Assembly (NCBI RefSeq): GCF_017571495.1
Contig: NZ_JAGETZ010000019.1
Location: forward strand, 1 to 64,000
Origin: Hymenobacter negativus
Lineage (GTDB): Bacteria > Bacteroidota > Bacteroidia > Cytophagales > Hymenobacteraceae
Length of the DNA stretch: 64,000 nt
Reading direction: 5' to 3'
Below the pieces are notes generated by a model. The model was not told the DNA's origin. It saw only the letters and a program-made list of their open reading frames with translations, and ran no database searches. The translations under genes and the position numbers were made by a program. This document shows positions 42,944 through 51,600 of this stretch, piece by piece. Each line of letters begins with the position of its first letter. The first letter of the stretch is position 1.

Positions 42944-43558
42944 ATGAAAATCATTTGCATCGGTCGCAACTATGCCGACCACATTGCCGAGCTACAGAAC
43001 GAAGTGCCGTCGGCGCCCGTCATTTTTATGAAGCCCGAAACGGCACTGCTCCAACGCGGCCAGCCGTTCTTCATTCCCGAATTCTCGCAGGACATCCACC
43101 ACGAGCTGGAATTGGTACTGCGCGTGAGCAAGAACGGCCGCCACATTGAAGAGTCCTTCGCTCACACGTATTTTGATGCCATCGGCCTGGGCATCGACTT
43201 CACTGCCCGCGACTTGCAAAGCGAGCTGAAGAAGAAAGGCCTGCCCTGGGAACTGGCCAAAGCCTTCGACGGCTCGGCTCCGATTTCGCCCACCTTCAAG
43301 CATGTGGCCGAGTTTACGGACCTGGCCAACATCAACTTCCACCTTGAAGTGAACGGCGAAACCCGCCAGACCGGCAACTCCAGCCTCATGCTGCACCCAT
43401 TTGCCAAAATCATCAGCTTCGTATCAAAATACGTTTCGCTGAAAATGGGCGACCTGATTTTCACCGGTACGCCCGCTGGCGTAGGCCCGGTAAAAATCGG
43501 CGACCAGCTGACCGGATATTTGGAAGGGGAGAAGCTGTTGGAATTGAACGTACGTTAA
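42944..43558 (+). CDS. Fumarylacetoacetate hydrolase family protein
   Basis: 204 residues, a single FAH domain. Family motifs are IGRNYADHIAELQNEVP, the metal-binding IHHELELVLRV (ligand glutamates), AIGLGIDFTARDLQ, AKAFDGSAPISP and GDLIFTGTPAGVGPV. The domain uses a divalent metal to hydrolyse or decarboxylate beta-diketo acids, as in oxaloacetate decarboxylase/acylpyruvase FAHD1-like proteins. The exact substrate is not known. It starts 198 bases from the divergent M48 lipoprotein gene. Confidence 0.9.
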   Translation: MKIICIGRNYADHIAELQNEVPSAPVIFMKPETALLQRGQPFFIPEFSQDIHHELELVLRVSKNGRHIEESFAHTYFDAIGLGIDFTARDLQSELKKKGLPWELAKAFDGSAPISPTFKHVAEFTDLANINFHLEVNGETRQTGNSSLMLHPFAKIISFVSKYVSLKMGDLIFTGTPAGVGPVKIGDQLTGYLEGEKLLELNVR

Positions 43559-43562
43559 GCGT

Positions 43563-43663
43563 GGGGGCAGTGCTTGTGCCCGCCCGGCGTTGAACGGACA
43601 TGGTTGAACGGCTATTTGCGCAATAACCAACGTTCAACACCGGGCGGGGGCAAGCTCCACCCC
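43563..43663. repeat. Imperfect long inverted repeat
   Basis: Arms 43563-43596 (ending CCCGCCCGGCGTTGAACG) and 43631-43663 (starting CGTTCAACACCGGGCGGGGG) pair imperfectly. They lie between the FAH gene and the TTG-start M23 gene, both on the plus strand. Confidence 0.65.
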
Positions 43664-43680
43664 GACATTAGAATATCAAG

Positions 43681-45678
43681 TTGAAGAATAAAGCAACACT
43701 GATTTTTGGCCTATTTCTGGCCTGTACAGCTTCGTGGCCACGCCACGCTGGCAGCCAGGAGGCCGACTCCTCCGACCACGAGCACAGACTGAGCGAGATG
43801 CTGAACGGCGGCCGGCCGGTAGTGGCGCCCGGCTACTTTATGTTTCCCATTGCGCCGGGCAAGCCCAATTTCCTGGCCGGCAGCATGGGCGAATTGCGGC
43901 CCAACCACTTCCACGGCGGGCTCGACATCAAGACCGGTGGTGGGGTGAACCAACCCGTGTACGCCGCCGCCGATGGCTACATCTCGCGCCTCAAGCAGTC
44001 GTCGTTTGGGTATGGCAACGTGCTCTACATCACGCACCCCAATGGGCTCACCACCGTGTACGGCCACCTCAACGACTTCCGGGGCCCCGTGGCGGCCGAG
44101 CTGCTGCGCCGCCAGTACGAGAAGCAGAGCTACGAGGTGGAAATGTTTCTGCCCAAGGACCAGTTTCCGGTGCAGCGCGGGGAGCTGGTGGCGCTGAGCG
44201 GCAACACCGGCGGCTCGGCTGGCCCGCACCTGCACTGGGAAGTGCGCGATGCCCAGGACCGGCAGTACAACCCGCTGCAATGGGGCGGCTTTGCCGAGAT
44301 TCAGGACCATGTGGCGCCTACATTGCAGGCCTTTGCGGTGGAGCCGCTGGGCATTGAGGCGCGGGTGAAGAAGGTGTTTACCAAGGCGCTGTTTGTGCCC
44401 AAGGTGCAGCCGGGGCCGGGCGTAGCCACCACCTGGACCGATACCATCAGCGCCTTCGGGACGGTGGGACTGCTGGTGCAGGGCTTCGACAGGTTTGACA
44501 ATGCCTGGAACCGCAACGGCATCCAGCGCGTGACCATGACAGTGAACGGGCAGCCGTTTTACCAGCACACCATCGATGCGGTACCGTTTCCGACGGGCAC
44601 GCGGCAGGTGGGCAACTTCGTTGATTTCCTGTACCAGAACACCCAGGGCCGCACCCTGCAAAAGCTGTGGGTGGACGAAGGCAACGACTTGGCCATGTAC
44701 GCCACCGGTGCCACCAAAGGCCGCCTGACCGTGGAAGCCGGCAAAACCTACGCCGTCGACATCACCCTGGCCGATTCCTACAACAACCAGACGCTCCTGC
44801 ACTTGGTGCTGCGCGGCGAGCAGCCGGAGTACTTCAAAACCCGCTCGGCCGCCGTGAAAAAGCCGGCCCTGCGCTTCGAGATAACGCGCAACCTGCTCAA
44901 AGCCGTGGTAGCCGACCCCAGTGCCGATTCGGTAGCAGCCAACCTAACGCTGTTGCGTAGCAACCGGCGCCTCGAAATCCGGCCCAGCTACACGCAGAAC
45001 AGCGAAAATGTATACCTCTACGACCTGCGCGCCGGCCTGCCCGATTCCATCCGCTTCGGCAGCATTACCAAGAAGTTTGACCGGCAGGTGATGATTCCGG
45101 CCGGCAAGGAATTTAGCTACGCCACAGCGCACCTCAACCTGGTATTCGGCCCCGAAACGCTGTTCGGCAACCTGTACCTGAGCACCGCCTACAAGCCCGA
45201 GCCGCCGGGCCACGGCTTCTGGACGGTGGGTTCGCCGCTGCTGCCGCTTTACCACACGGCAGTGCTCACCCTCAAAACCACCCCGCCTGCCGACCCGCAG
45301 CGCACGGCCATCTACGCGGCTACGCCGAAAGGGGGCCGGGCCTATCTGGGCGGCAAGTGGGACGAGCAAGGCAACATCACGGCCAACATCCGCCAGTTTG
45401 CCTCCTACCGCATCCTTACGGATACCGTGGCCCCCAAAGCCAGCCTAATCGGCCGGCCCGGCGGGCAGCTGCTCTTCCGCGTCGGCGACGACCTCTCGGG
45501 GCTGGCTACCTTCCGCCTGCTCATTGGCGGTAAATTCCGCCTGCTGCGCTTCGAGCACAAGAACTCGACTCTGTTCACCATCGCCACCGACACTGTGGGC
45601 GCCCGCCTGCGCGGCCCCGCCGAACTGCGCCTGACGGACCAGGCCGGCAACGAGCGGGTGATTCCGCTGAGCTTGTAA
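43681..45678 (+). CDS. M23-family (LytM-type) zinc peptidase with long C-terminal region
   Basis: 665 residues from a TTG start that gives a signal peptide (MKNKATLIFGLFLACTASW). The M23 domain lies at about residues 60-210: H78xxxD82 in NHFHGGLDIKT, YGNVLYITHPNG and H183LHWE in GGSAGPHLHWEVRD, the expected zinc ligands of a glycyl-glycine or peptidoglycan endopeptidase. The remaining 450 residues are beta-rich and unrecognised. It probably works in the periplasm on cell-wall cross-links; the large C-terminal region may be a targeting or regulatory part. Confidence 0.87.
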   Translation: MKNKATLIFGLFLACTASWPRHAGSQEADSSDHEHRLSEMLNGGRPVVAPGYFMFPIAPGKPNFLAGSMGELRPNHFHGGLDIKTGGGVNQPVYAAADGYISRLKQSSFGYGNVLYITHPNGLTTVYGHLNDFRGPVAAELLRRQYEKQSYEVEMFLPKDQFPVQRGELVALSGNTGGSAGPHLHWEVRDAQDRQYNPLQWGGFAEIQDHVAPTLQAFAVEPLGIEARVKKVFTKALFVPKVQPGPGVATTWTDTISAFGTVGLLVQGFDRFDNAWNRNGIQRVTMTVNGQPFYQHTIDAVPFPTGTRQVGNFVDFLYQNTQGRTLQKLWVDEGNDLAMYATGATKGRLTVEAGKTYAVDITLADSYNNQTLLHLVLRGEQPEYFKTRSAAVKKPALRFEITRNLLKAVVADPSADSVAANLTLLRSNRRLEIRPSYTQNSENVYLYDLRAGLPDSIRFGSITKKFDRQVMIPAGKEFSYATAHLNLVFGPETLFGNLYLSTAYKPEPPGHGFWTVGSPLLPLYHTAVLTLKTTPPADPQRTAIYAATPKGGRAYLGGKWDEQGNITANIRQFASYRILTDTVAPKASLIGRPGGQLLFRVGDDLSGLATFRLLIGGKFRLLRFEHKNSTLFTIATDTVGARLRGPAELRLTDQAGNERVIPLSL

Positions 45679-45707
45679 GCTGGGTAGGAGGCGAAAGCGA
45701 ATAGAAC

Positions 45708-45831
45708 GTCCTGCTCATGTGGCGTCCGCGCCGCCGAAGCATCTCGCATGCCACCACTAACTTTTTTCTCGCGATTGAATTACTACCCCAAGCGAGATGC
45801 TTCGGCGGCGCGGACGCCACATGAGCAGGAC
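45708..45831. repeat. Perfect 40-base inverted repeat
   Basis: Arms 45708-45747 and 45792-45831 (GTCCTGCTCATGTGGCGTCC... and complement) are perfect over 40 bases with a 44-base AT-richer spacer. It lies between the M23 gene (stop 45678) and the peroxiredoxin start (45932), both on the plus strand. The spurious upstream extension of the peroxiredoxin frame begins in it. Confidence 0.9.
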
Positions 45832-45931
45832 GGCATTTAGAACGTTCCGCGTGCTTTTCGTTCCGTTAACTCTTGCGCTCGCATCTCTATACTCTCAGAC
45901 TCTGCCTTCGCCTCCTTATACCTTAAAACTC

Positions 45932-46378
45932 ATGACCCTCGAACCCGGCCAACCCGCCCCCGACTTTACCGCCATCGACCAGGATGGCAATACCGTTTCC
46001 CTGAGAGATTTCCGTGGCCAGAAAGTGGCTCTGTATTTCTATCCGAAGGACGACACGCCGGGCTGTACTGCCCAGGCCTGCAACCTGCGCGACCACCAGG
46101 AGGAGCTGAAAGCAAAGAACATTCAGGTCATCGGTGTGAGCATCGATGGCGAGGCGGCGCACAAGAAATTCGCCCTCAAATACGACCTGCCCTTCCCGCT
46201 GCTCGTCGATACCGACAAAAGCATTGTGCAGGCCTACGGCGTGTGGCAGGAGAAGAAAAATTACGGCAAAACTTACATGGGCACCGTTCGCACCACGTTT
46301 TTGATTGACGAAAGCGGCTTGGTTGAGAAGATTATCAAGAAAGTAGATACCAAGGAGCACGCCGCCCAACTGCTTTAG
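45932..46378 (+). CDS. bcp: Thioredoxin-dependent peroxiredoxin, Bcp/PrxQ type
   Basis: 148 residues from MTLEPGQPAPDFTAIDQDGN (ATG at 45932). The peroxidatic Cys45 is in DDTPGCTAQAC and the resolving Cys50 five residues later, the C-x4-C layout of the atypical 2-Cys Bcp group. YFYPKD and the Arg near residue 120 (GTVRTTFLIDESG) complete the active site. It reduces hydrogen peroxide and organic peroxides with electrons from thioredoxin, in the cytosol. Confidence 0.93.
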   Translation: MTLEPGQPAPDFTAIDQDGNTVSLRDFRGQKVALYFYPKDDTPGCTAQACNLRDHQEELKAKNIQVIGVSIDGEAAHKKFALKYDLPFPLLVDTDKSIVQAYGVWQEKKNYGKTYMGTVRTTFLIDESGLVEKIIKKVDTKEHAAQLL

Positions 46379-46405
46379 CCGCTATGCCGAAAGGCGACGG
46401 CCACC

Positions 46406-46459
46406 GTACGCACGTACCAGGGGCATTTCCGCGCGGCGAGGCCTGCGATACGTGCGTAC
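46406..46459. repeat. Short inverted repeat upstream of transketolase
   Basis: GTACGCACGTA (46406-46416) and TACGTGCGTAC (46449-46459) are perfect complements with a 32-base spacer, downstream of the peroxiredoxin gene and upstream of the transketolase gene. It could be a terminator or part of a control region. Confidence 0.5.
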
Positions 46460-46625
46460 CAACACCGTTTTCATTTGGCAAAATGCCTTGCATTTGCGTA
46501 CTGCCAGCACCTATTCCAGCCGGCTCTATCGCAACCGATTGCAATAGGCTGGCCCTAAAAAACGCCTGTTCGTGCATCCCGCCGTTCGTTACCTTTACCC
46601 ACTGAACCCATTCACCCGAACCCTT

Positions 46626-47513
46626 ATGGCCGATACCACCACCGCCAAAACCGTTGAACAACCTGAGAAATCCAACGAGGAGCTCAAGGAAATAGCCACC
46701 CAGGTGCGCCGCGACATCGTGCGCATGGTGCATGCCGTGAACTCGGGCCACCCCGGCGGTTCGCTCGGCATCACCGATTTGCTGGTTGCTCTCTACTTCA
46801 AGGTGATGAAGCATCACCCCGAGCCCTTCGATATGAACGGCAAGGACCAGGACCTGTTTTTCCTGTCCAACGGCCACACGTCGGCTACCATGTACTCGTG
46901 TTTAGCGCGGTCGGGCTACTTCCCCATCAGCGAGCTGAGCACTTTCCGCAAGCTGAATTCGCGCCTCCAGGGCCACCCCACTACGCACGAGGGCTTGCCC
47001 GGCGTGCGCGTGGCCTCGGGCTCGCTGGGCCAGGGCCTGAGCGTGGCCTGCGGCGCTGCCCAGGCCAAAAAAATGAACGGCGACAAGCAGCGCGTCTTCG
47101 TGCTCATGGGCGACGGCGAGCTGGAAGAAGGCCAGAACTGGGAGGCGGCCCTCTACGCCAGCCACCACAAAATCGACAACCTGATTGCCATCGTGGACCG
47201 CAACGGCCAGCAGATTGACGGCTCGACCGACGAAATCGGTGGCCTCGGCGATGTAGCTGCCAAGTTCAAAGCCTTCGGCTGGCACGTCATCGAAGGCGAC
47301 GGCAACCACTTCGATTCCCTCATCCCAACCCTCGAAAACTGTGTGGCCGCCGCCGGCAAAGCCAAACCCGTCATGTTCATCATGGACACGAAAATGGGCT
47401 TCGGCGTTGATTTCATGATGGATGGCCACAAGTGGCACGGCGTCGCGCCGAACGATGCCCAGCTGGCCACCGCTCTCGATGAGCTGAAAGTAGGAACCGA
47501 AGGCGACTACTAG
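46626..47513 (+). CDS. Transketolase, N-terminal (thiamine diphosphate-binding) subunit
   Basis: 295 residues from MADTTTAKTVEQPEKS (ATG at 46626). It matches the N-terminal half of transketolase: NSGHPGGSLGITDLLVALYF, SNGHTSATMYS, GSLGQGLSVACGAA, and the diphosphate/Mg motif GDGELEEGQNWEAA...DRNGQQIDG. The C-terminal subunit is encoded at 49702, with two other genes in between. Transketolase moves two-carbon units in the pentose phosphate pathway. Both halves are needed for the active site, so the two genes should be expressed together. Confidence 0.93.
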   Translation: MADTTTAKTVEQPEKSNEELKEIATQVRRDIVRMVHAVNSGHPGGSLGITDLLVALYFKVMKHHPEPFDMNGKDQDLFFLSNGHTSATMYSCLARSGYFPISELSTFRKLNSRLQGHPTTHEGLPGVRVASGSLGQGLSVACGAAQAKKMNGDKQRVFVLMGDGELEEGQNWEAALYASHHKIDNLIAIVDRNGQQIDGSTDEIGGLGDVAAKFKAFGWHVIEGDGNHFDSLIPTLENCVAAAGKAKPVMFIMDTKMGFGVDFMMDGHKWHGVAPNDAQLATALDELKVGTEGDY

Positions 47514-47514
47514 C

Positions 47515-49023
47515 ATGATGTGCTCACGTCAACCTCACCCCCTGACCCCCTCTCCCAAAAAGAGGGGGCACCGGAAATGCCTCAACGGTAATCGTCAGGC
47601 TCCCCTCTCTCTTGGAGAGGGGCCGGGGGGGAGGTTTGCCGTCTGGGCGGTGCTACTGTTGGGACTGTTGTTCGGTTCGCAAAGCGCCCGCGCCCAAAAT
47701 GCACCCGTCGAAAAGTCCAAAGTCACCCGCATCCTGTTTCTGCTTGATGCGTCGGGTTCGATGATGGCGCCTTGGGAAGGCCAGCCCCGCTGGAACGTGG
47801 CCAAGCGCATGCTCAGCAAAATGGTCGACTCGCTCAATACCTACCCCAACCTGGAGGTAGCCCTGCGCGTGTACGGCCACCAATACCCCAACTCGGAAAA
47901 AAACTGCGAGGACTCGCGGCTCGAAGTGCCGTTTGCTCCGCGCAACGCGGCGGCCATCAAGAAAAAGCTGACCGAGCTGAAGGCCCAGGGCAACACGCCC
48001 ATCACGTATTCGCTGCTGCAATCGGCCAACGACTTTCCAACGGATAAGTCGTCGCGCAACGTGCTGCTGCTAATAACCGACGGTCTCGAATCGTGCAACC
48101 GCGACCCCTGCGCGGCTTCCATCGCCTTGCAGCGCAAGCACGTTTTCCTCAAGCCCTTCGTCATTGGCATCGGGGCCGAGCGGGATTTTGGCAAGCAGTT
48201 GGAATGCCTCGGCCAGTACTACAATGCTGCCGAAGTAGCCACCTTCCGCACGGTAATGAACGATGTCATCGCCAAGACCCTGAGCAAAACCACTGTATCG
48301 GTGAACCTTACCGATGCCAACGGCAAGCCCGTGGAAAGCAACGTCAACATGACTTTCGTGAACAACGTGACCGAGCAGCCGGAGTATAACTACGTGCACT
48401 ACCGCGATGCCCAGGGCAAAGCCGACGTGCTCGATATCGACGCCCTCCAGAGTTACGACCTCGTGATAAACACGGTGCCGCCCGTGCGCCAGGCTAACAT
48501 CCCCATCACCCCGGGCAAGGCCAACGTGCTCACCTACAAAACACCGCAGGGCACGCTTTGGCTGCAAAACCCGCCGCTCACCCCCAACCCATATGGCACC
48601 ATTCGGGCAGTGGTACGTAGCCAAGCCGGGGCCACGGTCACAGCCGGCGTCTTCGGCACTCGCCAGAAGCTGCTGGCTGGCAACTACGAAGTAGAAGCCC
48701 TGACTTTGCCTCGCACGGTGCGCCGCATCACTATCAAGCAAGGCCAGGAATACACCTTCACCTACGACTCGCCCGGCACCCTCAACGTCACCTCCGACCT
48801 GAAAGGCTTCGGCAGCATCTACCAGCTCAACGACGACGAATCCCAGACCTGGATTTATAGCCTACCCGAAGGCAGCAGCAGCAAAATCAACCTGCCCATG
48901 CAGCCCGGTGCTTACCGCTTGGTATTCCGCACTGCCACCAGCAATGGTAGCAAGTACACCGATGTGCGCAACTTCAGCATTCGTAGCGGGCAGACGACTT
49001 CAGTAGCCATTTTTGGGAAGTAG
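47515..49023 (+). CDS. Exported von Willebrand factor A domain protein
   Basis: 502 residues. The start two bases after the transketolase stop gives an odd N-terminus of about 38 residues (HPLTPSPKKRGHRKCLNG) derived from a palindromic repeat, before a normal hydrophobic signal segment (FAVWAVLLLGLLFGSQSARAQ). A GTG at 47650 is an alternative start but would leave no basic residues. The VWA domain (about residues 68-260) has the MIDAS motif DASGS in RILFLLDASGSMM, and a later ITDG acidic position. Beta-rich regions follow. It is probably periplasmic or surface-located and metal-dependent in ligand binding. Its place inside the transketolase operon is unusual. Confidence 0.8.
   Translation: MMCSRQPHPLTPSPKKRGHRKCLNGNRQAPLSLGEGPGGRFAVWAVLLLGLLFGSQSARAQNAPVEKSKVTRILFLLDASGSMMAPWEGQPRWNVAKRMLSKMVDSLNTYPNLEVALRVYGHQYPNSEKNCEDSRLEVPFAPRNAAAIKKKLTELKAQGNTPITYSLLQSANDFPTDKSSRNVLLLITDGLESCNRDPCAASIALQRKHVFLKPFVIGIGAERDFGKQLECLGQYYNAAEVATFRTVMNDVIAKTLSKTTVSVNLTDANGKPVESNVNMTFVNNVTEQPEYNYVHYRDAQGKADVLDIDALQSYDLVINTVPPVRQANIPITPGKANVLTYKTPQGTLWLQNPPLTPNPYGTIRAVVRSQAGATVTAGVFGTRQKLLAGNYEVEALTLPRTVRRITIKQGQEYTFTYDSPGTLNVTSDLKGFGSIYQLNDDESQTWIYSLPEGSSSKINLPMQPGAYRLVFRTATSNGSKYTDVRNFSIRSGQTTSVAIFGK
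47532..47636. repeat. Palindromic repeat forming the VWA gene N-terminus
   Basis: CCTCACCCCCTGACCCCCTC... pairs with ...GAGAGGGGCCGGGGGGGAGG. The translated signature (PLTPSPKKRG...LNGNRQAPLSLGEGPGG) is the one given by a widespread intergenic repeat of Bacteroidota and cyanobacteria. Here it is in frame with the VWA coding sequence. Confidence 0.75.
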
Positions 49024-49025
49024 TA

Positions 49026-49652
49026 ATGGAAGCGCAAGAGCCTATTAAAAGCTTTCTGTATGATGTACTCCTTCCTAAAATGGAATGGCTACTGTGGTTC
49101 GTTACTTTCTGGGGTTTTGTAGCCAGTTGGTATCAGTTGGCAGGGTGGGCTACTTTGTTGATTGTAGCTTTTTACAATCTCGCAGTAGTCAGTTTCCTAA
49201 GTGCTTTCTCCCCTTATAATTCAATTGATAGGTATGAGCCGTATTTTGAACCTATCACCATGCAAGAAGAGCGGGAGAAAGAGTCTTCCTTTTTTCTGAA
49301 TATTCTTTCCCCCAAAATTATTGGTATAGCTGGTGCAGTTGTGTTATTCGGAACACTTTGCAAACTAATGTTTTGGACTGGATATTCCACAATGTTGTTA
49401 GCCGGCACCGGCTGGTTGCTCATCATCGTGGTAGTAATGGCTTTTAGCCAGCGGATGAATATGCGTGCGTTTACGCTCGCTATACTTGGTAGCTCAATGC
49501 TATGCGTGTCGTCTGAAACCCTAATGCGCCAGTTACATCGCGACGACCCCAAATTAGTAACGTTGATGGTTTACCAGATTCAACATCCGCATGACCGAGC
49601 CGCCGCAGAAGCTGTGCGGAGTCATGTAAATCAAAAACGCATTCAGCGTTAA
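49026..49652 (+). CDS. Membrane protein of unknown function
   Basis: 208 residues. Four or five hydrophobic segments are visible (about residues 17-37, 42-60, 97-115, 120-140 and 146-160). The middle loop is acidic (SIDRYEPYFEPITMQEEREKESS). No family is recognised. Base composition is clearly AT-richer than both flanking transketolase genes, so it may be a later arrival. It starts two bases after the VWA stop and ends 49 bases before the transketolase C-terminal gene, so it is co-transcribed. Confidence 0.68.
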   Translation: MEAQEPIKSFLYDVLLPKMEWLLWFVTFWGFVASWYQLAGWATLLIVAFYNLAVVSFLSAFSPYNSIDRYEPYFEPITMQEEREKESSFFLNILSPKIIGIAGAVVLFGTLCKLMFWTGYSTMLLAGTGWLLIIVVVMAFSQRMNMRAFTLAILGSSMLCVSSETLMRQLHRDDPKLVTLMVYQIQHPHDRAAAEAVRSHVNQKRIQR

Positions 49653-49701
49653 ACTCATTTCAATGCCAAAGCCGCTCGCGGCCCTCAACCCAAACATCCC
49701 A

Positions 49702-50658
49702 ATGAAAGACTTCCCCTACACCGAATCCAAAGACACCCGCAGCGGCTTCGGCGCTGGCCTGGCCGAGCTGGGCAAAACCAACCCCAACGTAGTCGCCCTC
49801 TGCGCCGACCTCACCGGCTCGCTCAAAATGGACGCCTTCAAGAAGGAAAACCCCGACCGGTTTTTCCAGGTAGGCATTGCCGAGGCCAACATGATGGGCG
49901 TGGCCGCGGGCATGACCATTGGCGGTAAAATTCCCTTCACGGGCACCTTTGCTAACTTCAGCACCGGCCGCGTCTACGACCAGATTCGCCAGAGCATTGC
50001 CTACTCGGGCAAGAACGTGAAAATCTGCGCCTCGCACGCTGGCCTCACGCTGGGCGAAGACGGCGCCACCCACCAGATTCTGGAAGACCTGGGCATGATG
50101 AAAATGCTGCCCGGCATGACCGTCATCAATCCCTGCGACTACAACCAGACCAAAGCCGCCACCATCGCCATCGCCGACTACGAAGGCCCGGTGTACCTGC
50201 GCTTCGGTCGCCCTGTGGTGCCCAACTTCACGCCCGCCGACCAGAAGTTTGAAATCGGCAAAGCCTGGACCCTGAACGAAGGCACTGACGTGAGCATCTT
50301 CGCCACCGGCCACCTGGTGTGGAAAGCTGTGCTCGCCGGTAAGCTCCTGGCTGAGAAAGGTATTAACGCCGAAATTATCAACATCCACACCATCAAGCCG
50401 CTCGACGACGAGGCCATCCTGGCCTCGGTGCGCAAAACCCGTTGCGTGGTAACGGCTGAAGAGCACCAGATGAACGGTGGCCTCGGCGACAGCATCGCTC
50501 AACTGCTGGCCCGCGAAGAGCCCCTGCCCCTGGAAATGGTGGCCGTGCACGACAGCTTCGGCGAAAGCGGCACCCCCGACCAGTTGATGGAAAAGTACCA
50601 CCTCAACGAAGCCGCCATTGTGGAGGCCGTGGAGGCGGTGATGAAGCGCAAAAAATAA
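49702..50658 (+). CDS. Transketolase, C-terminal (pyrimidine-binding) subunit
   Basis: 318 residues from MKDFPYTESKDTRSGFGAGL (ATG at 49702); an in-frame ATG 13 codons earlier gives a less typical N-terminus. It matches the pyrimidine and C-terminal domains: CADLTGSLKMDAF, RFFQVGIAEANMMGVAAGM, the GEDGATHQILEDL motif, YLRFGRP, and EEHQMNGGLGDSIAQ. The glutamate that activates thiamine diphosphate is in FQVGIAEANM. It must pair with the subunit encoded at 46626. A terminator follows. Confidence 0.93.
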   Translation: MKDFPYTESKDTRSGFGAGLAELGKTNPNVVALCADLTGSLKMDAFKKENPDRFFQVGIAEANMMGVAAGMTIGGKIPFTGTFANFSTGRVYDQIRQSIAYSGKNVKICASHAGLTLGEDGATHQILEDLGMMKMLPGMTVINPCDYNQTKAATIAIADYEGPVYLRFGRPVVPNFTPADQKFEIGKAWTLNEGTDVSIFATGHLVWKAVLAGKLLAEKGINAEIINIHTIKPLDDEAILASVRKTRCVVTAEEHQMNGGLGDSIAQLLAREEPLPLEMVAVHDSFGESGTPDQLMEKYHLNEAAIVEAVEAVMKRKK

Positions 50659-50671
50659 TGTCCGTCGGTTA

Positions 50672-50716
50672 ATCAAAAAGCCCCCGCAGCTACTGAAGCT
50701 GTGGGGGCTTTTTGAT
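50672..50716. terminator. Terminator after the transketolase operon
   Basis: ATCAAAAAGCCCCCGCAGC and GCTGTGGGGGCTTTTTGAT form a hairpin with one G-T pair and flanking A and T runs, between convergent genes (stops at 50658 and 50754). Confidence 0.9.
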
Positions 50717-50753
50717 GCTAAAAAATCAACAAAAAGGTACTAGTATTCAACCG

Positions 50754-51275
50754 CTAATGAGTTGTTGGTAGTTTAGTGGCTCTCGGGTCAATGAGGGTGT
50801 TCTGTCCGGAGGAAAGGAGCCAAGTGCCGTTCTTTTTCACGTAAACCAACGTCAGGAGATTATCGGTTTCGGGCGTCCTGTTCGTAACCCGGTCGATGCC
50901 ATCGGGTGGGAAAAGCGAACCCACATGACAAACCAGATGCGCAATGGCCACATCACTTGTCAGAAACCGGATGTCTAAACTCTTCCGTGTGAAAGGAACT
51001 CCTTTAAAAAAATAATCAAACCCGGTTTGGTGGGAGCTTTTTACTTCCGCTTTTCCTTTCCACCACATCCCCACAATGTTGACCCAGTCAACATCTTCTG
51101 TGACATATGCATCCATGTTTTTAAACTCGTGGGTGTTCCAATCAGAAACCATGCGGTTCACCTGACTATCAATGGCTGTTTTATCGCGCTCAATTGCTTG
51201 CGAGCCACCTTGAGCAAACGAAGAGAAGCTGACAAAGACTAAGAAAAGACAGAGGGTTAATTTATGGGTTGACAT
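50754..51275 (-). CDS. Exported SnoaL-like/DUF4440-type protein
   Basis: 173 residues with a signal peptide (MSTHKLTLCLFLVFVSFSSFAQ). The mature part is a single NTF2-like fold: DKTAIDSQVNRMVSDWNTHEFKNMDAYVTEDVDWVNIVGMWWKGKAEV then SLDIRFLTSDVAIAHLVCHV and LTLVYVKKNGTWLLSSGQNT. This is the layout of the SgcJ/EcaC and DUF4440 families, whose small members often lack known activity. It is a distant relative of the gene at 51601. It is AT-richer than the surroundings. Confidence 0.8.
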   Translation of the reverse strand: MSTHKLTLCLFLVFVSFSSFAQGGSQAIERDKTAIDSQVNRMVSDWNTHEFKNMDAYVTEDVDWVNIVGMWWKGKAEVKSSHQTGFDYFFKGVPFTRKSLDIRFLTSDVAIAHLVCHVGSLFPPDGIDRVTNRTPETDNLLTLVYVKKNGTWLLSSGQNTLIDPRATKLPTTH

Positions 51276-51600
51276 GGCTTCTGCTATTAAGAATGTTCAA
51301 GTTTGAGGTAACCGCTCTTTTGTGGATGACGCACAACAGTTGAGTTGTCGCAACGTGCAGCTTGTGTCTGTGGCAGCAATATGACCAACCATGAATAGTG
51401 CGTTATTCCACCCAAGTAAGACTGCTTGCTCCAATGGGCCGGTTATAATCTCAGGCTGTCCGGAGTAGGGCGGGTAGGTAGTCATTAGCCGCTGGCTCGT
51501 GGCGCATCCCAGCTACTAGCAAGGCCTTGCTGAAGTAAGAAGAAAAGGCTTGCAACACGGGATGGCTGGCCGGTAAGCGAAGCGGCGATTGAGTAGCGCT
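51276..51600. other. Intergenic region between two SnoaL-like genes
   Basis: 325 bases without a gene I can support. A 62-codon frame on the minus strand (51297-51485) has no recognisable features. No repeat or clear promoter was seen. Confidence 0.4.

Noticed and set aside
45797..45931. Upstream extension of the peroxiredoxin with a hydrophobic stretch (possible signal peptide)
   Set aside because: It begins inside the 40-base inverted repeat and the Bcp family normally starts at MTLEPGQPAPDF. An exported form is not excluded but is unlikely.
51297..51485. 62-codon minus-strand frame between SnoaL-like genes
   Set aside because: No recognisable features, no coupling and no membrane or signal segment.
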